A stretch of DNA of 34,855 nt, taken from the NCBI GenBank assembly GCA_009837395.1, contig VXTP01000024.1, forward strand, positions 1 through 34,855, written 5' to 3'. Positions 17,830 to 24,638 of the stretch are shown here, piece by piece. Made by a program: the position numbers and the translations under genes. The notes beneath the pieces were generated by a model that saw only the letters and a list, made by a program, of their open reading frames with translations, was not told the DNA's origin and made no database searches. Position 1 is the first letter of the stretch; each line of letters opens with the position of its first letter. This DNA comes from Gemmatimonadota bacterium. GTDB taxonomy: Bacteria; JAAXHH01.

Positions 17830-18924
17830 TCAATTCACCCGGCGGCGACGGTTCTTCACGTAGTCCACGAGGATGTATTCGCCCAGACTGTCGAGGGAGG
17901 AGTAGTAGGCCCGGCCGTGGTTCATCTCCGTGAGTTTCTCGACGAAACCGACCAGGTAGGGGTCCTGGGTGACCATGAAGGTGCTGATGGTGATCTTCTC
18001 GCGGCGGCAGGTCATGGCCTCGTCGAGGGTCCGGTTCACGATCCGGTGGTCCAGGCCGAAGGAATTCAGGTAGAGGCGGCCGTTCCGGTCGTAGATGGCC
18101 GAGGGCTTGCCGTCGGTGATCATGAAGATCTGCTTGTTGACGTTTCGGGTCCGACGCAGGATGTTCCGGGCCATGAGCAGGCCGGCCTTGGTGTTCGTGT
18201 GGTAGGGGCCGACCGAAACGAAGGGCAGGTCCTCGATCTTCACCTGCTTCGCGTCGTCGCCGAACAGGACCAGGTGCAGTTCGTCCTTCGGATACTTGCG
18301 GATGATGAGTTCCGCCAGGGCCATGGCTACGCGCTTGGCCGGAGATATGCGATCTTCGCCGTACAGGATCATACTGTGGCTTATGTCCAGGAGCATGACC
18401 GTAGCGCAGGACGTCGTGTGCTCGACCTCGTAGACTTCGAAATCGTCCTCGTGCAGATTCAGGTCGAATCCGGACCGGCGGATCGCGTTGCCGATGGTGG
18501 AGGTGAAATCGACGTTCGACGCCTGGTCGCCGTACCGGTAGGGCCGTGTCTCGCTCAGCCGCTCCACGCCCTCCCCTTCGAAGGGCGTCTCGTGGCCGCC
18601 GCTCAGCCCTTTCTTCAGGCTGCTGTAGACGAACCGGAGCGAGTCCTCCCGGATGCGCCGACCACCCTTTTCGGTAAGGGAGAAAGCGTCTTTGTCCTGC
18701 TTCACGTAGCCCCGCTTCTCAAGCTCCTTGACGAAGGCCTCGTAGGACATCTCGTCATCGAAGATGCCCTGCCGCTGGTCGATATAGCGCATCCACTTCA
18801 GGGCTTCTTCCACGTCGCCGCTCGTGTGGATGAGGATTTGGCTCAGCAGGCCCAGGAGCTGTTCGAGGCGGTCCTCGGTGTCGTCGACCCGCGGTATCCA
18901 TTTGGTGTACTGTATGCCGATCAC
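17830..18924 (-). CDS. VWA-domain protein with complete MIDAS motif
   Basis: A 364-residue soluble protein. Residues 1-170 are helical and unassigned, with a winged-helix-like piece near 58-95. The von Willebrand A domain spans about 174-350. Its metal-ion site is complete: DISHS (180-184), Thr in HTNTKAG near 244, and ITDGKPS with Asp271. Such proteins usually work with a MoxR-type AAA+ ATPase or a chelatase partner, but none is encoded in this window. The start is GTG without a visible Shine-Dalgarno site. It lies 109 nt after mraY on the same strand, so cotranscription is possible. Confidence 0.85.
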   Translation of the reverse strand: MIGIQYTKWIPRVDDTEDRLEQLLGLLSQILIHTSGDVEEALKWMRYIDQRQGIFDDEMSYEAFVKELEKRGYVKQDKDAFSLTEKGGRRIREDSLRFVYSSLKKGLSGGHETPFEGEGVERLSETRPYRYGDQASNVDFTSTIGNAIRRSGFDLNLHEDDFEVYEVEHTTSCATVMLLDISHSMILYGEDRISPAKRVAMALAELIIRKYPKDELHLVLFGDDAKQVKIEDLPFVSVGPYHTNTKAGLLMARNILRRTRNVNKQIFMITDGKPSAIYDRNGRLYLNSFGLDHRIVNRTLDEAMTCRREKITISTFMVTQDPYLVGFVEKLTEMNHGRAYYSSLDSLGEYILVDYVKNRRRRVN

Positions 18925-19033
18925 TCGGGGTTGCCGTCCTGTTTTAATGGTTCGTCACCCGTTCGTCGTCCGGCCGTCGCGCACGATGCTCGCGCCTTCA
19001 GCGGCGACTTCGTTCACAGCCTATCCATCGCGC

Positions 19034-20143
19034 CTATCTGATCTTCAAGGTCGACAGGCCGATGATGGCCAGAATGCCCGCGATGATCCAGAACCGAATC
19101 ACGACCTTGGTCTCGGCCAGGCCCCGGTACTGGAAGGCGTGATGGAGCGGCGCCATGTAGAAGATGCGCCGGCCGAGCCACTTGATCCCGATCTTCTCCT
19201 GGACCAGGACCGAGAAGGCCATGGCCACGAAGATGCCGCCGGTGATGACGAAGAGGAACTCCTGCTTGAGCAGCACGGCGAGCGTGCCGACGATACCGCC
19301 CAGCGGCAGGGCGCCCACGTCGCCCATGAAGATCTGGGCGGGATAGGCGTTGTACCAGAGAAACCCCATGCAGGCGCCGAAGACCCCGGCGCAGATCACC
19401 GTCAGCTCGCCGCTTCCGGGCAGGAAGGTGAACTGCAGGTAGCCCGAGTAGATGGCGTTTCCAATGACGTAGGCGAACACCCCGTACACGACCACCGTGA
19501 ACGAGACCGGCACGATGGACAGACCGTCCAGGCCATCGGCGAAATTCACCGCGTTGGCGATGGCCACGACGACGAAGGCGATGAAGGGCAGGTACCACCA
19601 GCCCAGGTCGAGGACGGGGTCCTTGACGAAGGGGAGATAGAGTTCGGAAGCGATTTCGGCCGACACGGGCGACAGGCCGGGCAGCAGGAAGATCAGCCCG
19701 AATCCGAGTCCGAAGACCGCCTGGAAGAAGAGCTTGGTCGCCTGGGACAGTCCGCGGTCGCTGTCCCGGTGCCGGATCTTCCGGTAGTCGTCGATGAATC
19801 CGAACAGGGAGAACCAGATCAGGGCGCACAGGAAAACCAGGGTGAAGCGGTTGAAGAGGTCGCTCCAGAGCAGCACGCTGGCGAAGATGGCCGCGACGAT
19901 CAGCAGTCCGCCCATGAGCGGCGTGCCGGCCTTCGAGGCGGAGGACAACGCGCCGTGTGAACGGGGATTGTCCCGCACGTGGTTCACGTACAGCAACCTG
20001 ATGATGCGCTGGCCGAAGAGCAGCGTGACGCCGAACCCCGTCAGCGCCGCGCAGATCGCGCGGAAGCTCAGGTACTGGAAGAGACGCAGAAACGAGAGCG
20101 CATCGACGGTATCGAAGAGATAAGTGACGAGGTGATAGATCAT
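19034..20143 (-). CDS. mraY: Phospho-N-acetylmuramoyl-pentapeptide-transferase MraY
   Basis: A 369-residue multi-pass membrane enzyme that makes lipid I from UDP-MurNAc-pentapeptide and undecaprenyl phosphate. Signatures in order: KAGTPLMGGL, the Asp pair in FGFIDDYRKIRH, NAVNFADGLDGLS, FMGDVGALPLGG and the late HHAFQ histidines. Length and the roughly ten hydrophobic segments match the family. It begins 6 nt after the murG-HEAT stop with no separate ribosome site, so translation is probably coupled. The other dcw genes (murD, murE, murF, ftsW) are not adjacent. Confidence 0.96.
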   Translation of the reverse strand: MIYHLVTYLFDTVDALSFLRLFQYLSFRAICAALTGFGVTLLFGQRIIRLLYVNHVRDNPRSHGALSSASKAGTPLMGGLLIVAAIFASVLLWSDLFNRFTLVFLCALIWFSLFGFIDDYRKIRHRDSDRGLSQATKLFFQAVFGLGFGLIFLLPGLSPVSAEIASELYLPFVKDPVLDLGWWYLPFIAFVVVAIANAVNFADGLDGLSIVPVSFTVVVYGVFAYVIGNAIYSGYLQFTFLPGSGELTVICAGVFGACMGFLWYNAYPAQIFMGDVGALPLGGIVGTLAVLLKQEFLFVITGGIFVAMAFSVLVQEKIGIKWLGRRIFYMAPLHHAFQYRGLAETKVVIRFWIIAGILAIIGLSTLKIR

Positions 20144-20149
20144 GGGCGC

Positions 20150-22324
20150 TTACCGGGTTTGCTGCTGGTCGCGAATCATGCCGATCAGCCGGTTCATCGT
20201 CCGCTTGATCGGAAAGTCCGGTTCGAAGTGGTTCGACGTGACGAGGATATCGTCGAGTTCTTCGCGCAGTCCGTCCAGATCGACGATCATCTTCCGCCCG
20301 ACCAGGTCGGCCAGGGCGTCGATGACGGCCTGGCGCACCTTTCCGTTTGGGTCCTGGTAGAACGGCCTGAGCCATTCCGCGACGGCGCCGTCGCCCATCC
20401 TGCCCAGGGCGCGTATGGCGGCGGACCGGATCTCGAAGGACGATTCCCGCAAAAGGCCGCGTAGTCCGTTCAGCACCTCTGCGTCCCTTTCTCCATCAGC
20501 GTCCACCGTTTCCTTGCCGTGGGCGAGGTCGGCGAAGGCCCGGGCCGCGGCCGACCGCACTTCGTAATAAGGATCCGCCAGCAGGTCAAGCAGCACGGCG
20601 CGCACCGGTGCATCGTACACGCCAAGCCGGCCAATCGCCGACACGGCGTTGCGGCGGATGAAGCCGACCTGCCGGTAATCGCCGCCGAGCAGGCGCTGGA
20701 AGAAGGGCGCCGGAGTCCGGTCGCGCAGCAGCGCGAGGAGGAAGGGCAGGCGGTCGCGGTAGCCGAGCAGGCCGGCCAGCTTTACGCCCTCGTTCCGGAT
20801 GGGCCACCGCTCGTTCTTGAGGAATCCGTCGACCCGGTACTTCAGGTAGTCCTCGCCCAAGGATTCGATGAACGCCTCGTCGCGCCCTTCCGCGAAACGC
20901 CGGACCAGCGCGAAGGGGGAAAGGGCGGATGCCGGTGGGCCGCCCGGGCCGCCTGGGTCGTCCGGTCTTCCGTTGGAACTTACGTGGTCCTCAGGCCGGT
21001 CCAGGCGGGCCAGGCGGTCCGCAAGCATCTGGTCCAACTGGTCGACGATACGGTCCAGCCCGCTTCGGTCGAAGGTCTCACGGGCCCGCCGGCTCATGGC
21101 GGCATGACCGGCCGGGTCGTCCAGGATTTCGAGGACCAGGCGGGCCAGGCGCTCCCCGTCGACCACGCCGATGGTCTGGCCGTCCTCCGCGGTAATCGAT
21201 TCGTACACGACGCGGGCCGCGCCCCGCGATTCGAGCGTCCTGGCGTTCACGGCCTGGTGGTCGCCGGGCGCGTAGGGCAGGGGCACCAGGATGGAGGGGA
21301 TTCCGCAGACGCCGATCTCGGTGACGACGCCGGCGCTGGCCCTGCCGATGACCAGGTCGCTGGCGGCGTAGAGCTTCTCGATTTCGTGGGAGTAATCAGA
21401 CTGGTGGTATCTCGACAGGTATTCACCGGCGATATCGAGCCGTTCCAGACGATTCCGGGTATCAGTTTCGGCGTCGTAATCCGGGCTTCGTGTCTGGCCG
21501 ATGACGTGGATGACGTGGATATCCGGCTGGGCAAGCAGCCTGGGCAGTGCGTCGACCACGGCCCGGTTGATGGACCGGGCGCCCGACGAAGCGCCGAAGG
21601 CGAATACGACCTTCGCATCGGCCGGCAGGCCCTGCGAGGCCCGCGCGGCGTCCCGCGACACGGCGCCGATCTCCCGCCGCACCGGGTAGCCCGCCCACGT
21701 CGTCTTTTGCGGAGGGAAATACCGCAGCGAAGCCTCAAAGGAAACCCCGATGCGGTCCGCGATGCGGCCCGCAAGCCGGTTGACCTTTCCGGGCACGACG
21801 TTTTGCTCGTGGACGAAACACCGGCGAGCGCCCGACAGACGGAGCGATTTGAGGATCCAGTGGGCCAGAAGGACCGGACTGCTGGCGTAGCCGCCCGTGG
21901 CGACGATCATGCGGGGCCGGTGTCTCGACAGGTGGAACAGGCTCTGGAGGACGCCGAATCCCGTGCAGACCGCGAAGCGAAGGAGCGCGAGCGGCTGCCT
22001 GCCCGACGGCAGCCCGCGGGCATAGACCAGGTGGATCGGATAGCCCCGCTTCGGAACGAGGGAGGCTTCCATTCTGCCCCGCGCGCCGATGTACACGATG
22101 TGGGCTTCGGGGTCCCGTGCCCGCACCTCGTCGGCGATGGCCAGCCCGGGGTAGACGTGGCCGCCCGTCCCGCCCCCGGTGAACACGTAGGTCAGCGGAC
22201 GCTTTCGAACTGGCGGCTTCGGCGCAGCCGCCGTGGCTTCCGTCGTCCGCGTTGCCGCGGTGACCTTCGGCGCCCCCTCATCCGGTGGTCGTTCCGCATC
22301 CTGTTTCGAGGTAATCTGAGACAT
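20150..22324 (-). CDS. murG: MurG-type glycosyltransferase fused to HEAT repeats
   Basis: A 724-residue two-part protein. Residues 1-40 are low complexity (Pro/Ala/Thr). Residues 44-440 are a MurG-type GT-B fold: TGGGTGGHVYPGLAIADE, HEQNVVPGKVNRL at 172-184, GYPVRREI, FGASSGARSIN (usual GGSQGA changed), and GRASAGVVTEIGVCGIPSIL then DHQAVNA. MurG adds GlcNAc to lipid I to give lipid II at the inner face of the membrane. After a Gly/Pro linker (450-480), residues 500-690 show repeated helical pairs of HEAT type (RRNAVSAIGRLG, RSAAARAFADLA, RSAAIRALGRMG, RQAVIDALADL). Ordinary MurG ends at about 360. The start is uncertain: ATG 22324 or GTG 22357, neither with a clear ribosome site. Confidence 0.9.
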   Translation of the reverse strand: MSQITSKQDAERPPDEGAPKVTAATRTTEATAAAPKPPVRKRPLTYVFTGGGTGGHVYPGLAIADEVRARDPEAHIVYIGARGRMEASLVPKRGYPIHLVYARGLPSGRQPLALLRFAVCTGFGVLQSLFHLSRHRPRMIVATGGYASSPVLLAHWILKSLRLSGARRCFVHEQNVVPGKVNRLAGRIADRIGVSFEASLRYFPPQKTTWAGYPVRREIGAVSRDAARASQGLPADAKVVFAFGASSGARSINRAVVDALPRLLAQPDIHVIHVIGQTRSPDYDAETDTRNRLERLDIAGEYLSRYHQSDYSHEIEKLYAASDLVIGRASAGVVTEIGVCGIPSILVPLPYAPGDHQAVNARTLESRGAARVVYESITAEDGQTIGVVDGERLARLVLEILDDPAGHAAMSRRARETFDRSGLDRIVDQLDQMLADRLARLDRPEDHVSSNGRPDDPGGPGGPPASALSPFALVRRFAEGRDEAFIESLGEDYLKYRVDGFLKNERWPIRNEGVKLAGLLGYRDRLPFLLALLRDRTPAPFFQRLLGGDYRQVGFIRRNAVSAIGRLGVYDAPVRAVLLDLLADPYYEVRSAAARAFADLAHGKETVDADGERDAEVLNGLRGLLRESSFEIRSAAIRALGRMGDGAVAEWLRPFYQDPNGKVRQAVIDALADLVGRKMIVDLDGLREELDDILVTSNHFEPDFPIKRTMNRLIGMIRDQQQTR

Positions 22325-22488
22325 GGGCGGGGATTCCGCTATCGGCAACGCTGGCACGCTGAAGAGACGCGACGACCTCTACCAATGGACGTTGCCAGGT
22401 CGCTTCGGTTCCGGAATGCGTACGATGAGCATCGAGGTTACTGCCACGACACAAAGCGCCAGAAGCCGCTTTATGAGGGGTACAGGGG

Positions 22489-22516
22489 AATGTAGAGAAA
22501 TGCGGGGTACTGTCAA
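22489..22516 (-). promoter_or_regulatory. Sigma-70-type promoter of the murG-HEAT / mraY unit
   Basis: On the - strand, TTGACA (22511-22516, exact consensus) is followed after 16 nt by TACATT (22489-22494). Expected transcription start is near 22482, giving a leader of about 150 nt before the ATG at 22324. No other promoter-like pair was seen in this gap. Confidence 0.6.
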
Positions 22517-22617
22517 GCCGTATTGTGGCTTCATCAGGCCGTCCGGCCGGTGGGGGTTTTCGTGTCATAACACAGAATTCTAAATGACATGAACAGGTAG
22601 AATGGATATGTTTATGC

Positions 22618-22704
22618 ATGCGCATTACGATCCATATCGACGACAACCTGCACGCGGAACTGAAGAACATCGCGGCACGGACCGGCAGGACGCTGACCGC
22701 CGTA
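22618..22704 (+). pseudogene. Truncated ribbon-helix-helix antitoxin (VapB-like) remnant
   Basis: Starting at ATG 22618 the frame reads MRITIHIDDNLHAELKNIAA then RTGRTLTAV, which closely resembles the N-terminal DNA-binding half of VapB-type antitoxins (pattern MR-T-I-D-L---K-A--TGRTLTAV). At 22704 the resemblance stops abruptly. The frame continues with unrelated residues to TGA at 22774-22776, inside the DUF1801 gene. The second helix, the toxin-binding tail and any PIN-domain toxin gene are missing. It is best read as a decayed toxin-antitoxin locus cut by a rearrangement at about 22705. Confidence 0.68.
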
Positions 22705-22723
22705 AACCACGGAGCCAGAAACC

Positions 22724-23143
22724 ATGTCCGAACTCAAGACCCGGCCCACCGACGCGAGCGTCGAAGCGTTCATTGACGCGGTGGACCACCCGCGCAGGCG
22801 CGAGGACGCGCGAACATTACTGGCACTCATGCAACGGGTGACGGGCGAACAGCCCGTGATGTGGGGCCCGGCCATCGTGGGGTACGGAAGCTACCACTAC
22901 CGGTACGCGAGCGGACAGGAAGCCGACTGGCCCATCACCGGGTTCTCGCCGCGCAAACAGAACCTGTCGATTTACATCATGACCGGGTTCGAAGAGTCTG
23001 ACGAGTTGCTCACCCGCCTGGGCAAGCACAAGACCGGCAAATCCTGCCTGTACGTCAACAAGCTGGCCGACGTGGACCTGGACGTGCTGGAAAAACTGGT
23101 GCGCGCGTCGGTCGCGGAGATGAAGCGAAGGTATCCGGACTGA
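22724..23143 (+). CDS. DUF1801 domain protein
   Basis: A 139-residue protein of the DUF1801 (YdhG-like) family: an N-terminal helix (VEAFIDAVDHPRRREDARTL), EQPVMWGPAIVGYGSYHYRY, WPITGFSPRKQNLSIYIM, and KTGKSCLYVNKLADVDLDVL before a last helix. The fold is iron-chaperone/frataxin-like in relatives; the biochemical role is not established. The start at 22724 has GGAG about 11 nt upstream. Everything upstream of this ribosome site belongs to the broken antitoxin, so this gene may have been moved next to it. Confidence 0.85.
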   Translation: MSELKTRPTDASVEAFIDAVDHPRRREDARTLLALMQRVTGEQPVMWGPAIVGYGSYHYRYASGQEADWPITGFSPRKQNLSIYIMTGFEESDELLTRLGKHKTGKSCLYVNKLADVDLDVLEKLVRASVAEMKRRYPD

Positions 23144-23255
23144 CCGGAAAGGCGATCCGGAATCGCTGGCGCGCCTTTCTTTCAGGGCGGGTTTCGTCGC
23201 GTTACATATAGTATAGGGAGGGCCCGATTAAGTTCGATGCAGTGACCGAGTGTAC

Positions 23256-23284
23256 TTGACAAATTTTGGTTTTAGGGTTATAAT
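23256..23284 (+). promoter_or_regulatory. Exact-consensus sigma-70 promoter
   Basis: TTGACA (23256-23261), a 17-nt spacer rich in T, and TATAAT (23279-23284) match the housekeeping consensus at all 12 positions with optimal spacing. The region is strongly AT-rich against a GC-rich background. Transcription would start near 23291 and leave a leader of about 70 nt before the lipoprotein ATG at 23360. It likely serves that gene and possibly secDF. Confidence 0.9.
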
Positions 23285-23359
23285 TGTGGACGATCTGAAA
23301 TCTATATATGCCGTGAATCAAGGTGATTCAACGGTGAAACTCTTAAACGGAGGAATCCA

Positions 23360-24529
23360 ATGCGAGGTATATTCGTACTGCTGACCATGACCCTGGTCAT
23401 GGGATGCGCAACCGAACCTGCGAACTTCGAGGAGCTCGTGGAACGGTTGGACGCCACGGAGCAGGAAATCCGCGCCAAGCAGGAAGAGATCCAGACGACG
23501 ATAGCGACGTTCAACGAATCGAACCCCGACAGGCAGGTCGATGCGGAGTCGTTGACCAACATGGCGCTGAATCCTGACCACGAAGCCGTTTTGAACGAAA
23601 TGCTGGCCGGCGAAGAGGACGTTTCGTACCGCGGTCTCGTGCAGGAGATCATCGATACCCGGGGCGAAGTCGCGGAGCTGCAGCAGCAGATGCAGGATCT
23701 TCGGGACGATCTGCCCGCACCTTATACGGTTGAGCGCGGCGACTCCCACATCCAGGTCGCCCTGCAGTACCTCATGGAGAATCACGGCCTTTCGACAGCC
23801 GAAGCCCGCGATGTGGTCGAGCAGACCGCGCTGGTGGAGGACCTGAACGTGGGCAACCAGATCTGGCTGCTCTACACGGACGGCATCCTCGGCACGTACG
23901 TGACGCAGGGCACGGCGGACATGTCTCCGGGCCGCGCGCAACGCATCGCCAGGGCGCGCATCAACCGCACCATCAATACGCTGACCGACGAACGCGACGC
24001 GGCCGAGGCCCGGGCGGCTTTCATCGCCGATTCGCTGGGCCAGGTCAAGGACATGCTCGAAGAGCGGATCGTTTTCCTGCGCAGCGAGGAAGAGCGCCTC
24101 AACGGACAGATCGCGATGCTGACCGACGCCCGCGACGAGGCGCTGGCACAGCGGGACATGGAGGAACAGGCGAAGCTGGCGGCCGAGATGAAGCTGAACT
24201 CCATTTTCTTCGCCGTGAACACCATGGACCACTGGAAAGACTCGATGGTCATCAAGGATCCATTCTTCGGCGGCCCCCGCGTGGAATCACTCTCCGGCGT
24301 GGATTTTTCCCAGTCCCAGGACCTGCGTGAAGGCACGGTACTCACGATCGAACGCTCGGCCTTCCCGTCGCTGGACAGTATCAAGAAGGTAGACGTGTTC
24401 CCGCGCACCTTCAGGGACGGCCAGGACTACGTCGTCGCATTCCATCCCTCGGGCGACCGGGTATCCATCGAACTGCTCGTGCCGGATAACTTCGCCGGCC
24501 AGAACGTGCTGTTCGCCCTGAGAGACTAA
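23360..24529 (+). CDS. Coiled-coil lipoprotein with LysM-like segment, unknown function
   Basis: A 389-residue secreted protein. Residues 1-16 form a short signal peptide with a lipobox-like end (LVMGC, Cys16); Ala follows, favouring outer-membrane sorting by the E. coli rule. Residues 22-50 and 95-118 are charged helices likely to coil. Residues 122-172 start YTVERGDSHIQVAL and end DLNVGNQIWLLY, resembling a degenerate LysM domain with an insertion. Residues 190-275 form a long coiled coil. Residues 285-389 are a beta-rich C-terminal part I do not recognise. AACGGAGG precedes the ATG. It sits ahead of secDF, behind the strongest promoter in the window, so high expression is expected. No family name can be given. 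Confidence 0.8.
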   Translation: MRGIFVLLTMTLVMGCATEPANFEELVERLDATEQEIRAKQEEIQTTIATFNESNPDRQVDAESLTNMALNPDHEAVLNEMLAGEEDVSYRGLVQEIIDTRGEVAELQQQMQDLRDDLPAPYTVERGDSHIQVALQYLMENHGLSTAEARDVVEQTALVEDLNVGNQIWLLYTDGILGTYVTQGTADMSPGRAQRIARARINRTINTLTDERDAAEARAAFIADSLGQVKDMLEERIVFLRSEEERLNGQIAMLTDARDEALAQRDMEEQAKLAAEMKLNSIFFAVNTMDHWKDSMVIKDPFFGGPRVESLSGVDFSQSQDLREGTVLTIERSAFPSLDSIKKVDVFPRTFRDGQDYVVAFHPSGDRVSIELLVPDNFAGQNVLFALRD

Positions 24530-24579
24530 CGACCAGATTCCCATCGAACAGTTTGAATCATCTATACGCATCGCAGAAA

Positions 24580-24617
24580 CGAAGGCGGGTGGCAGGCAGT
24601 CAGGCAACCCGCCTTCG
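24580..24617 (+). terminator. Hairpin between the lipoprotein gene and secDF
   Basis: CGAAGGCGGGT (24580-24590) pairs perfectly with ACCCGCCTTCG (24607-24617), an 11-bp stem with a 16-nt loop. No T-run follows (CCTGCTTAGG), so it is a weak or Rho-assisted terminator, or an mRNA-stabilising structure that separates levels of the lipoprotein and secDF messages. The secDF ribosome site AGGAG lies only 8 nt after the stem. Confidence 0.6.
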
Positions 24618-24638
24618 CCTGCTTAGGAGCCGGGTTGC

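Noticed and set aside
22380-22480. Small hydrophobic peptide frame in the murG leader (- strand, containing ALCVVAVTSMLIV)
   Set aside because: It looks like a membrane segment, but there is no acceptable start codon or ribosome site before the hydrophobic part.
20519-22495. Long + strand open frame opposite murG-HEAT
   Set aside because: Mirror frame caused by GC-rich codon use; no motifs, and the - strand carries the conserved MurG residues.
22575-22603. Promoter with TAGAAT at 22598-22603 for DUF1801
   Set aside because: The hexamer at the correct distance upstream is GAATTC, a poor -35 box, so the pair is not convincing.
22705-22776. Continuation of the antitoxin frame as a real C-terminus
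   Set aside because: The residues are unrelated to the family and overlap the well-supported DUF1801 gene in another frame.
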